Shown piece by piece: positions 1-4,831 of a stretch of DNA of 5,303 bases. A model generated the notes under the pieces. That model saw nothing but the letters and a program-made list of their open reading frames with translations. It did no database searches and was not told where the DNA came from. This stretch comes from Solirubrobacteraceae bacterium (GTDB lineage: Bacteria > Actinomycetota > Thermoleophilia > Solirubrobacterales > Solirubrobacteraceae). Every line of letters begins with the position of its first letter. The stretch's first letter is position 1. A program made the position numbers and the translations under genes. Location: positions 1 to 5,303 of the forward strand of contig JAEMTR010000014.1 in the NCBI GenBank assembly GCA_016462245.1, read 5' to 3'.

Positions 1-209
1 TGCTTGACGTGCGGGTCGAAGTAGCCAACGTCAACGAAGCGAGCGCCGTGGCGGTATGCGCTGGCAGCCAGCGCGCGGGCCACCTCTTCCTTGCCGATTT
101 CGGCGCCGATCGCGACGATCTGGCCCTTCTGAACGTTGGCGCCGAAGCCAACCATTAGGTCGGCAAAGCGCTCAAGCGTCTGCTCGTCAAAGCCACTGGA
201 AGATGCCAT
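1..209 (-). CDS. M29-type aminopeptidase (AmpS/PepS-like), N-terminal fragment
   Basis: Only the first 69 codons are in the window; the gene continues beyond the left edge. The peptide starts MASSSGFDEQTLERFADLMV and ends with GARFVDVGYFDPHVK. This fits the N-terminal domain of family M29 metallo-aminopeptidases (AmpS, AmpT, PepS): an opening helix of LExxAxLxV type, then a 'NVQKGQ' turn and beta strand, an Ala-rich helix, and a strand leading into 'DPHV'. Family members are cytoplasmic, cobalt- or zinc-dependent enzymes that remove N-terminal residues from peptides. The metal ligands lie in the C-terminal part, which is not visible. The start at ATG 209-207 is forced, because an in-frame TAG lies four codons upstream and there is no other start codon between. 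No Shine-Dalgarno sequence precedes it, but a TANNNT hexamer sits 6 nt upstream, which suggests a leaderless transcript. It is divergent from the BI-1 gene across 59 bp. The assignment rests on a short fragment. Confidence 0.72.
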   Translation of the reverse strand, partial: MASSSGFDEQTLERFADLMVGFGANVQKGQIVAIGAEIGKEEVARALAASAYRHGARFVDVGYFDPHVK

Positions 210-215
210 TGCGCC

Positions 216-221
216 AGCCTA
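216..221 (-). promoter_or_regulatory. Predicted -10 element for a leaderless aminopeptidase mRNA
   Basis: The minus strand reads TAGGCT, matching the actinobacterial -10 pattern TANNNT. Exactly 6 nt (GGCGCA) separate it from the ATG, so the expected +1 falls on the A of the start codon at 209. No convincing -35 hexamer is visible, and no ribosome binding site exists in the interval. Confidence 0.45.
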
Positions 222-256
222 TCGGCCATGCGGCCCAAAGCCGCCCGCGGGTTATC

Positions 257-262
257 TAGAAT
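257..262 (+). promoter_or_regulatory. Predicted -10 element for the BI-1/msrA unit, leaderless
   Basis: TAGAAT matches TANNNT closely and lies 6 nt before ATG 269, which puts the expected transcription start on the first base of the start codon. A GGAG at 263-266 lies only 2 nt from the ATG, too close for normal Shine-Dalgarno use. No clear -35 box is seen about 17 nt upstream (around 234-239). Confidence 0.5.
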
Positions 263-268
263 GGAGCT

Positions 269-925
269 ATGTCTACTCCCGGATTTGCTGTTTCCCAGCC
301 CGTCACCCGCGAACGCTCACTGGCGATCTTCGGCCAGGTCATGGGCCTCGTCGCAATCACCTGCGCCTTCGCTGCCGTCGGTGCCTACATCGGCCGCGAT
401 ATCACCGGCCTTTCATCCCTGCTGCCTTGGGTTGCCGCGATCGGCTGCCTGATCGGGCTCAACGTCGCTAACAACAAGGGGCTCCGTCAGCTGGCGCTCG
501 TTCTGCTCTTCGCAGTTGGCTTGCTGCTCGGAATCTCGATCGGCTACACGGTCAACTACTACACGTCGACCGACCCCAGCGTGGTTTACCAGGCGGTCGG
601 CGCAACAGCGCTCTTCGTTGCCGCTCTCGGCGCCGGCGGTTACGCAATCCGCAAGGACCTTTCGTTTCTCTATCGCTTCGCTTTCTTTGCGCTGCTCGGG
701 CTGATCGTCTTCGGCATCGTCACGCTCTTCGTCAGCATGCCTGGCGGCTCGATGATCTACGCCTTCCTTGGCCTCGCGATCTTCGGCCTCTTTGTCGTGC
801 TCGACTTCAATCGTCTGCGTCGCGCCGGCCAGCAGGAGGTAATTCCGTTGGCGGCAGGGATCTTCCTCACCGTCTTCAACGTCTTCCTCTTCTTCCTGCA
901 GATCTTCGGCGGCGGCAACCGCTAA
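269..925 (+). CDS. BI-1/TMBIM (YccA/YetJ-like) seven-helix membrane protein
   Basis: This 218-residue protein is almost entirely hydrophobic, with seven likely transmembrane segments near residues 19-41, 49-66, 74-94, 105-125, 132-156, 160-178 and 192-214. Length, topology and the ending (IPLAAGIF..., then FNVFLFFLQIFGG) fit the Bax inhibitor-1 family. Bacterial members such as Bacillus YetJ are pH-sensitive calcium leak channels of the inner membrane. In that family a pair of aspartates in the last two helices gates the pore. Here the first is present as Asp179 (VVLDFNRL), but the expected 'LDxxN' in the last helix reads 'LTVFN', so Thr201 appears to replace the second Asp. Calcium conduction is therefore uncertain. 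Family membership follows from the fold pattern; the function is inferred. The ATG is preferred because a leaderless-type -10 precedes it. msrA follows 17 bp downstream, so the two are probably cotranscribed. Confidence 0.78.
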   Translation: MSTPGFAVSQPVTRERSLAIFGQVMGLVAITCAFAAVGAYIGRDITGLSSLLPWVAAIGCLIGLNVANNKGLRQLALVLLFAVGLLLGISIGYTVNYYTSTDPSVVYQAVGATALFVAALGAGGYAIRKDLSFLYRFAFFALLGLIVFGIVTLFVSMPGGSMIYAFLGLAIFGLFVVLDFNRLRRAGQQEVIPLAAGIFLTVFNVFLFFLQIFGGGNR

Positions 926-942
926 CCGTGCTGCGCCGCGCG

Positions 943-1590
943 ATGGCCTCAAGGCTCAGTGTTCCGGGGGCCGACCAGACGCTGCCAGGGCGTGAGAGCG
1001 AGCTGCCCGGGATTCCCGAGCGCCACGCTGTTCTTGACGCGCCGCTGAAGCCTCCTTTCGGCGACGGCGTGCGCACCGCCGTCTTCGGCCTCGGCTGTTT
1101 CTGGGGCGCGGAGCGGATCTTCTGGCAGCTCCCGGGCGTTGTTTCAACGGCGGTTGGTTACGCCGGTGGCACGACGCCAAACCCAACTTATGAAGAGACC
1201 TGCTCCGGCCAGACCGGCCACACCGAGGCAGTGCTCGTCGCCTACGACCCAGCGCAGATCAGCTACGAGGATCTGCTGAAGGTTTTCTGGGAAGGGCACG
1301 ACCCGACGCACGGAATGCGCCAAGGCAACGACGTTGGAACGCAGTACCGCTCCGCGATCTACTGGGATGGCGAGGATCAGCACCAAGCCGCCGTTGCGTC
1401 GGCTGAGCGCTATGGCGCGGCTCTGAAAGCTTCCGGAATCGGCGAAATTACGACCGAGATCGCCGCCGCAGGGCCGTTTTACTACGCCGAGGACTACCAC
1501 CAGCAGTACCTGCACAAAGTGCCGCACGGCTACTGCGGCCTTGGTGGTACGGGCGTTAGCTGCCCGATCGGCACTGGCCAAGCGGCCTAG
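943..1590 (+). CDS. msrA: Peptide methionine-S-sulfoxide reductase MsrA
   Basis: MsrA reduces the S-epimer of methionine sulfoxide in proteins and as the free amino acid, using thioredoxin. From ATG 943 it has 215 residues, with the hallmark GCFWG at 51-55 (nucleophile Cys52). Glu95 (GHTEAV), Asp130 and Tyr135 (GNDVGTQYRS) occupy the substrate-pocket positions known from E. coli MsrA. The C-terminal part has YHQQYLHK at 185-192, then GYCGLGGTGVSCP with resolving cysteines Cys198 and Cys207. This is the long, three-cysteine form close to the 212-residue E. coli enzyme. No signal peptide is visible, so it should be cytoplasmic. GTG 928 is an in-frame alternative that would add five residues; neither start has a clear ribosome binding site. 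ATG 943 gives family-like numbering, while GTG 928 lies 2 nt after the BI-1 stop and would suit translational coupling. The gene ends in two adjacent TAG codons. Confidence 0.96.
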   Translation: MASRLSVPGADQTLPGRESELPGIPERHAVLDAPLKPPFGDGVRTAVFGLGCFWGAERIFWQLPGVVSTAVGYAGGTTPNPTYEETCSGQTGHTEAVLVAYDPAQISYEDLLKVFWEGHDPTHGMRQGNDVGTQYRSAIYWDGEDQHQAAVASAERYGAALKASGIGEITTEIAAAGPFYYAEDYHQQYLHKVPHGYCGLGGTGVSCPIGTGQAA

Positions 1591-1623
1591 TAGCGCAGAA
1601 GTAACCGGCGCATTACGGCCGAA

Positions 1624-1629
1624 TACTGT
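1624..1629 (+). promoter_or_regulatory. Possible -10 element for the three-gene secreted-protein operon
   Basis: TACTGT fits TANNNT and would start transcription near 1636, giving a leader of about 8 nt before ATG 1644. GTAACC at 1601-1606, 17 nt upstream, is a possible but non-canonical -35. This is the only promoter-like sequence in the 53 bp gap after msrA, and no strong terminator is seen there, so read-through from msrA is also possible. Confidence 0.28.
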
Positions 1630-1643
1630 GAGAACCTGTTGGA

Positions 1644-2282
1644 ATGAATAAATCTCGCAGTCTCCTAACCCTTTCCCTTTCAGTCGTCGCGATCGCGGCG
1701 CTTCCCGTCGCTGCTCAGGCCGCGACCGCCAATGCTTCTGGCACTTGCGGCCAGTTCCGCGTAGTGCACAACGGCGACAAGATCAGCGGTGTTTCGTTCC
1801 CCGCTGGCCCCTACAACATTGTCAACAGCGGCATGTCCTGCTCGCAGACAACAACGTACTTCCAGCAGTTCCTTGAGGCCGGCAAGGTTTCAAAGGGCTG
1901 GCAAGTGAAGACCCTGTCAGGCAATCGCAAGCGCTTCACGAAGCTTGGGACGAACCCGACGGTCGATTTCCAGGCAACGGCTGCTAGCGATCCGAAGCCG
2001 ACTCCCACGCCGAGTGGCCTGACCTGTGCAGGCACCTTCCGTGTGCTTCATAACGACCGGATCGGCGCGATGAAGTTGGCGGCCGGTGCGTACACGATCA
2101 AGCTGGCAAGTCACGACACTCCAGGGCTTAACTGCAAGGTTGCGTCGAACGAGTTCGCTAACTTCCTTGACTACGACTGGGCTGGCAACCTGCCTCGCCC
2201 GTGGAAGATGGATGTCTCTGCGAAGAGCTTCTACATGAACACTGCGAGCGACGGCTTCAGCGTGAAGCGCGTTAGTGGCTAA
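1644..2282 (+). CDS. Exported protein with two Cys-pair modules, function unknown
   Basis: I do not recognise a named family. The 212-residue product starts with a classical Sec signal peptide (MNKSR, hydrophobic core, cleavage probably after Ala26 in PVAAQA). Two copies of one module follow. Module 1 runs from Cys35 to about residue 112 (second Cys66). Module 2 runs from Cys128 to about 211 (second Cys164). A Pro/Thr/Ser-rich linker at 113-126 (DPKPTPTPSG) joins them. Module features are C-G-x-FRVxHND-x-I, then AG-x-Y-x-I, a second Cys 31-36 residues after the first, an aromatic F-x-x-FL helix, a Trp (LPRPW in module 2, KGW in module 1), and GF-x-VKR at the end. These four are the only cysteines after the signal, which suggests one disulfide per module outside the membrane. 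There is no anchor or sorting signal. It is the first of three homologous genes; the next starts 13 bp later. Confidence 0.85.
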   Translation: MNKSRSLLTLSLSVVAIAALPVAAQAATANASGTCGQFRVVHNGDKISGVSFPAGPYNIVNSGMSCSQTTTYFQQFLEAGKVSKGWQVKTLSGNRKRFTKLGTNPTVDFQATAASDPKPTPTPSGLTCAGTFRVLHNDRIGAMKLAAGAYTIKLASHDTPGLNCKVASNEFANFLDYDWAGNLPRPWKMDVSAKSFYMNTASDGFSVKRVSG

Positions 2283-2283
2283 C

Positions 2284-2289
2284 GAGAGG
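2284..2289 (+). promoter_or_regulatory. Ribosome binding site of the second secreted-protein gene
   Basis: GAGAGG lies 6 nt before ATG 2296, in the 13 bp after the preceding TAA. It decides the start in favour of ATG 2296 over the in-frame GTG at 2275, which overlaps the upstream gene and would put charged residues in front of the signal peptide. Confidence 0.65.
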
Positions 2290-2295
2290 TTGGCG

Positions 2296-3228
2296 ATGAA
2301 GCGGCCTGTTTCTCGCCACCTACTCGCGTCTTTGGGCGCGGCAGCGGTCTGCGCGTCGGTTCTTGCCGGCGCGCCGACCGCGGCGCTCGCTCAGGATGTT
2401 GCGCCGGCGCCTGAGGGCACCGGTCTGAAGAACTGCGCTGGCACCTATCAGGTGCTCGACGCCGCTCGGGCTGGCGCGCTTTCGCTTCCGGCCCGCGCCT
2501 ACACGCTCGCGACAACAGCCGATCTCAACTGCAGCGAAGCCGCGCGGCTGCTGACGGATTTCCAGCGCGCCTGGGGTACGAAGCTGCAAACGACTTGGAA
2601 GTCGGTCACTGGGCCGGTCGGTTTCTCTAACTCGGCCGGGCAGCGCTTCAGCGTGACGCGCGCCCCAGCCTCCAGCGCCTCGAAGCTTGCCTGCCCCTAC
2701 CTAACGCTGGTGCAGGCCGCTCGCGCAGGCTCGGTCTACGTTGGCGCCGGCCGTTACCGCCTTCTCCGCTCATCAACTGCGCTCAGCTGCGGCGCCGCAG
2801 CCCGCAACTTCTTCGCGCTCGCCTACGGCACCGGCGATCCTGACGGCAGCTGGCGCGCCCAGTCGGTCGGTACGGCCGCTGTTCAGCTGACGCGCGGTTC
2901 GACCAGCTTCACGCTCCGCCGCGCCTACCCCACGACCAGCGGCGGCGGCACATTCCCAGCTCGCGGTGAATACCGCTGCGGCCCGTTCTTCACGGTCGGC
3001 AACGATGACCCGATCGGCAAGAAGTTCACCGTTCTCAAGGGGCGCTACTCGATCACAACCTTCGGTTCGACCGATTGCGCCGCGGCGGTCAAGATCCTGC
3101 CGACGCTGCTGGGCAAGAGTTCCGGCGTGCTGCCGTCACCGTGGCGACTGCGCAGCGAGACAGGGTCGTTCGTGCGCAGCGCCGCCGGATCAAGCGGCTT
3201 CAGGCTCTCGCCCTATCTGGGCCAGTAG
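2296..3228 (+). CDS. Exported protein with three Cys-pair modules, function unknown
   Basis: The 310-residue product is the largest member of the local family and has no function I can name. A Sec signal peptide covers about residues 1-32 (MKRPVSR, an Ala/Leu/Val core, APTAALA before QD). Three modules follow, with cysteine pairs Cys47/79, Cys133/165 and Cys228/261. The only other cysteine, Cys19, lies inside the signal. Modules 1 and 2 are the more divergent: the usual LPxPW is reduced to TTW (Trp101) and GSW (Trp186), and the DxI turn is replaced by DAARAG and QAARAG. Module 3 is canonical, with GNDDPIGK, GRYSI, LPSPW (Trp283) and GFRL. A Gly/Thr/Ser-rich stretch at 212-222 links modules 2 and 3. 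No transmembrane anchor or enzymatic motif is visible. It sits 13 bp after the first family gene and 2 bp before the third, so cotranscription is very likely. Confidence 0.85.
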   Translation: MKRPVSRHLLASLGAAAVCASVLAGAPTAALAQDVAPAPEGTGLKNCAGTYQVLDAARAGALSLPARAYTLATTADLNCSEAARLLTDFQRAWGTKLQTTWKSVTGPVGFSNSAGQRFSVTRAPASSASKLACPYLTLVQAARAGSVYVGAGRYRLLRSSTALSCGAAARNFFALAYGTGDPDGSWRAQSVGTAAVQLTRGSTSFTLRRAYPTTSGGGTFPARGEYRCGPFFTVGNDDPIGKKFTVLKGRYSITTFGSTDCAAAVKILPTLLGKSSGVLPSPWRLRSETGSFVRSAAGSSGFRLSPYLGQ

Positions 3229-3230
3229 CG

Positions 3231-3872
3231 ATGCTGAAGCTGCGACGGCTGGCTCCGGTTACCGTCGCGATTGTCGCTGCCGCCGCGATCGGAGCCCCGG
3301 CAGCGTCAGCGGCTCAGCCGAAGAACTGCGGCAGCTTTGAGCTTCTGCGCAACGACAAGATCGCCAACCACGCGATCGCGAAGGGGACTTACCGGCTGGC
3401 CGCGCTTGGAGTCAGCTGCGAGGTTGTCGCCGGTGATTACGGGCTGTTCGATCAGTTCTTGACGCAGGGCGCGAAAACCTCTTTGCCGCTGCCATGGAAG
3501 TACTCAGTCGCAAAGCGCAGCCCCAAGTTCTCAGCCATGGCTGGTGACTATTTCACGGCCACAAAGGTCGCCAGCAAAGCAATAGCTGCGCCAGCACAGG
3601 GGCCGAGGAACGCGCCCTGCGCGCCAAACTTCAAAGTTGCCAGCGACCAAACGATCGACAAGCGCTCGTTCCTCAAGGGCAGCTACCAGATCAACGCTTT
3701 CGGGATCCCCTGCGCCAAGGTGATCGGTAAGTACGGACTGTTCGATCAGTTCTTGACGCAGGACGATTCGCGGTCTCTGCCGAAACCGTGGAGCTCTCTG
3801 GTTGCTATCGGTCAGCCAAAGTTCGACGCGAAACCGGGCGTCGGCTTCAGGGCCCAGCGAATCTCCGACTGA
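3231..3872 (+). CDS. Exported protein with two Cys-pair modules, third family member
   Basis: This 213-residue protein has a Sec signal peptide at about residues 1-27 (MLKLRRLAPV, an Ala-rich core, PAASA before AQ). Two modules follow, with cysteine pairs Cys33/63 and Cys130/161 and no other cysteines. Both modules carry the identical decapeptide YGLFDQFLTQ (70-79 and 168-177), followed by LPLPW and LPKPW. A linker at about 114-129, rich in Ala and Pro, separates them. The high internal similarity suggests a more recent duplication or homogenisation than in the two upstream genes. ATG 3231 lies 2 nt after the preceding TAG and has no clear ribosome binding site, so translation is probably coupled to the gene upstream. 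The reading frame is open back to 3075, but that part overlaps the previous gene and lacks signal-peptide character. Function unknown; an extracellular structural or binding role is a guess. Confidence 0.85.
   Translation: MLKLRRLAPVTVAIVAAAAIGAPAASAAQPKNCGSFELLRNDKIANHAIAKGTYRLAALGVSCEVVAGDYGLFDQFLTQGAKTSLPLPWKYSVAKRSPKFSAMAGDYFTATKVASKAIAAPAQGPRNAPCAPNFKVASDQTIDKRSFLKGSYQINAFGIPCAKVIGKYGLFDQFLTQDDSRSLPKPWSSLVAIGQPKFDAKPGVGFRAQRISD
3438..3468 (+). repeat. 31-nt direct repeat, copy A
   Basis: This stretch matches 3732-3762 at 30 of 31 bases; the only difference is G3443 against A3737, which is synonymous. It encodes YGLFDQFLTQ in module 1 of the third secreted-protein gene. The copies are 294 bp apart, an exact multiple of three. 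Confidence 0.9.
3732..3762 (+). repeat. 31-nt direct repeat, copy B
   Basis: This is the second copy of the repeat at 3438-3468, encoding YGLFDQFLTQ in module 2. Flanking DNA on both sides is clearly more diverged than the repeat itself. Confidence 0.9.
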
Positions 3873-3892
3873 CGGCAGTAGCGCCGCTGCGT

Positions 3893-3904
3893 TAGAGCGC
3901 TCTA
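3893..3904. other. 12-bp perfect palindrome between convergent genes
   Basis: TAGAGCGCTCTA reads the same on both strands. It sits in the 29 bp gap between the converging secreted-protein operon and the SDR gene, and it includes the SDR stop codon (complement of 3902-3904). A hairpin from it would have a short stem and no T-tract follows, so a role as a bidirectional terminator or a protein-binding site is only possible. Confidence 0.35.
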
Positions 3905-4735
3905 GGTTGTCATTCCGGTGAACTGTCCACCGGTGATGTTCAGCGTCTGCCCGTGGACGTAGTTGCTCCACGGTGAGCAGAGGAAGAAGACGCCGCCGGC
4001 TGCCTCTTCAGGCGTTCCTGGGCGGCCGATCGGAATCAGCATCGATGCCATCCCGCGCATCTGGTCAGGAATACCGAGCTGAACCTTCTCGCCGTCGATC
4101 TCCATCGTGTTCGCTTCATCCTTTGAAGCGGTCAGACGGGTTTCGATGTAGCCGAAGGCAACGGCGTTGCAGTTGATCTTGAACTGGCCCCACTCCTTCG
4201 CCAGCGTCTTCGTCAAACCAACGACGGCTGCCTTGCCGGCCGCGTAGTTGGCCTGGCCAGCGTTGCCCATCGTGCCGGAGATCGATGAAACGTTGACGAT
4301 CTTGCGGAAGACCTCAACTCCCTCTTCCTTCTCAGCCTTGGCAGGCTCGCGCAGGTAGGGGGCCGCTTCGCGGACGATCCGAAACGGCGCCACGACGTGA
4401 ATGTCGAGCATCCGCTGGAACCAGTCGTCGCTCATCTTGTGGACTGGAGCGTCGAGCGTGTAACCGGCGTTGTTGACGATGATGTCGATCTTGCCCCAGG
4501 CGTCAATGGCGGTCTTGACCAGCTTGGCCGGTGCTGCAGGGTCGGTCAGGTCGCCAGCGAAGACGACCGTCTCGCCGCCGATCTCCGACGCTGTCTGCTC
4601 GGCGACGTCGCCGTCGAGGTCGTTGATCAGAACCTTCGCGCCGTGCTCGATCAGGATCTCCGCCGTTGCCCGGCCGATGCCTCGTGCGCTGCCGGTGACA
4701 ATTGCCACCTTGTCGTCAAGAACGCCCATGTTCAT
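3902..4735 (-). CDS. FabG-like short-chain dehydrogenase/reductase (SDR)
   Basis: This 277-residue cytoplasmic oxidoreductase of the classical SDR family reduces or oxidises a keto/hydroxy group with NAD(P). Visible motifs are the Rossmann TGSARGIG at 14-21, an acidic end of strand 2 (LINDLD, Asp39 and Asp41) that favours NAD over NADP, NNAG at 88-91, catalytic Ser151, and Tyr164-x-x-x-Lys168 in NAGQANYAAGK. The SGTMGNAGQANY stretch is very like 3-oxoacyl-ACP reductase FabG. Two differences argue against calling it the housekeeping fabG. There is a charged insertion before the catalytic strand (about 131-143, PAKAEKEEG), and AFGYIETRL replaces the usual APGFIET. Length is about 30 residues above FabG. 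AGGAG lies 3 nt before ATG 4735 and 9 nt before a second in-frame ATG (4729), so either may be used. No fatty acid synthesis gene is adjacent; the substrate is unknown. Confidence 0.9.
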   Translation of the reverse strand: MNMGVLDDKVAIVTGSARGIGRATAEILIEHGAKVLINDLDGDVAEQTASEIGGETVVFAGDLTDPAAPAKLVKTAIDAWGKIDIIVNNAGYTLDAPVHKMSDDWFQRMLDIHVVAPFRIVREAAPYLREPAKAEKEEGVEVFRKIVNVSSISGTMGNAGQANYAAGKAAVVGLTKTLAKEWGQFKINCNAVAFGYIETRLTASKDEANTMEIDGEKVQLGIPDQMRGMASMLIPIGRPGTPEEAAGGVFFLCSPWSNYVHGQTLNITGGQFTGMTT

Positions 4736-4738
4736 TTT

Positions 4739-4743
4739 CTCCT
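4739..4743 (-). promoter_or_regulatory. Ribosome binding site of the SDR gene
   Basis: The minus strand carries AGGAG, the strongest Shine-Dalgarno match in the window. It lies 3 nt before ATG 4735-4733 and 9 nt before ATG 4729-4727. The second start has the more usual spacing and would remove two residues. The site rules out the longer frame that stays open up to 4891. Confidence 0.6.
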
Positions 4744-4819
4744 GAAGTCGATTGGCTTGTAGTCGTGAAAGCTTGCCACGCTTGGCGCTGCGGCGCGGCC
4801 TGCCTTGCCCTTCGACCCG

Positions 4820-4825
4820 TATTCT
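4820..4825 (+). promoter_or_regulatory. Predicted -10 element for a leaderless methyltransferase mRNA
   Basis: TATTCT fits TANNNT and ends 6 nt (CAGCCT) before GTG 4832, so transcription would start on the first base of the GTG. No ribosome binding site precedes this start and no clear -35 is seen. It lies in the 96 bp divergent gap between the SDR and methyltransferase genes (4736-4831), in which I see nothing else of note. Confidence 0.45.
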
Positions 4826-4831
4826 CAGCCT

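Larger units (their letters stand above)
1746..3866 (+). repeat. Seven coding copies of a ~75-85 residue Cys-pair module across three genes
   Basis: Approximate module positions are 1746-1979 and 2025-2276 (first gene), 2434-2661, 2692-2925 and 2977-3210 (second gene), and 3327-3569 and 3618-3866 (third gene). Each starts at a cysteine codon and has a second cysteine 30-36 residues later. The shared pattern is C-x(2,3)-[FY]-x-[VL], a D/N-x-I turn, a Gly-x-Tyr strand, the second Cys, an aromatic helix often ending FL, a Trp usually within LPxPW, and a closing G-[FY]-x-x-x-R strand. The copies are well diverged at the DNA level, apart from one 31-nt stretch in the third gene. Confidence 0.82.

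Noticed and set aside
413..952. 179-codon open frame on the minus strand
   Set aside because: It lies opposite the BI-1 gene. The translation is a Glu/Asp/Arg-rich mirror of hydrophobic codons, with no domain pattern or ribosome binding site.
1144..1581. 145-codon open frame on the minus strand
   Set aside because: It is antisense to msrA, whose catalytic and pocket residues are all intact; this frame is a by-product of GC-rich codon use.
1606..1621. Possible hairpin after msrA (CGGC and GCCG arms)
   Set aside because: The stem has four base pairs with an 8-nt loop and no T-tract, too weak to call a terminator.
3075..3230. Upstream extension of the third secreted-protein frame
   Set aside because: It overlaps the coding sequence of the preceding gene, is Arg/Ala-rich, and would bury the signal peptide that starts cleanly at ATG 3231.
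3531..3971. 146-codon open frame on the minus strand spanning two gene ends
   Set aside because: It overlaps the third exported gene and the SDR 3' end in another frame and shows no recognisable domain.
4397..4762. 121-codon open frame on the plus strand inside the SDR gene
   Set aside because: It is antisense to the Rossmann and active-site coding region of a well-supported SDR; its Val/Asp-rich composition is a shadow.
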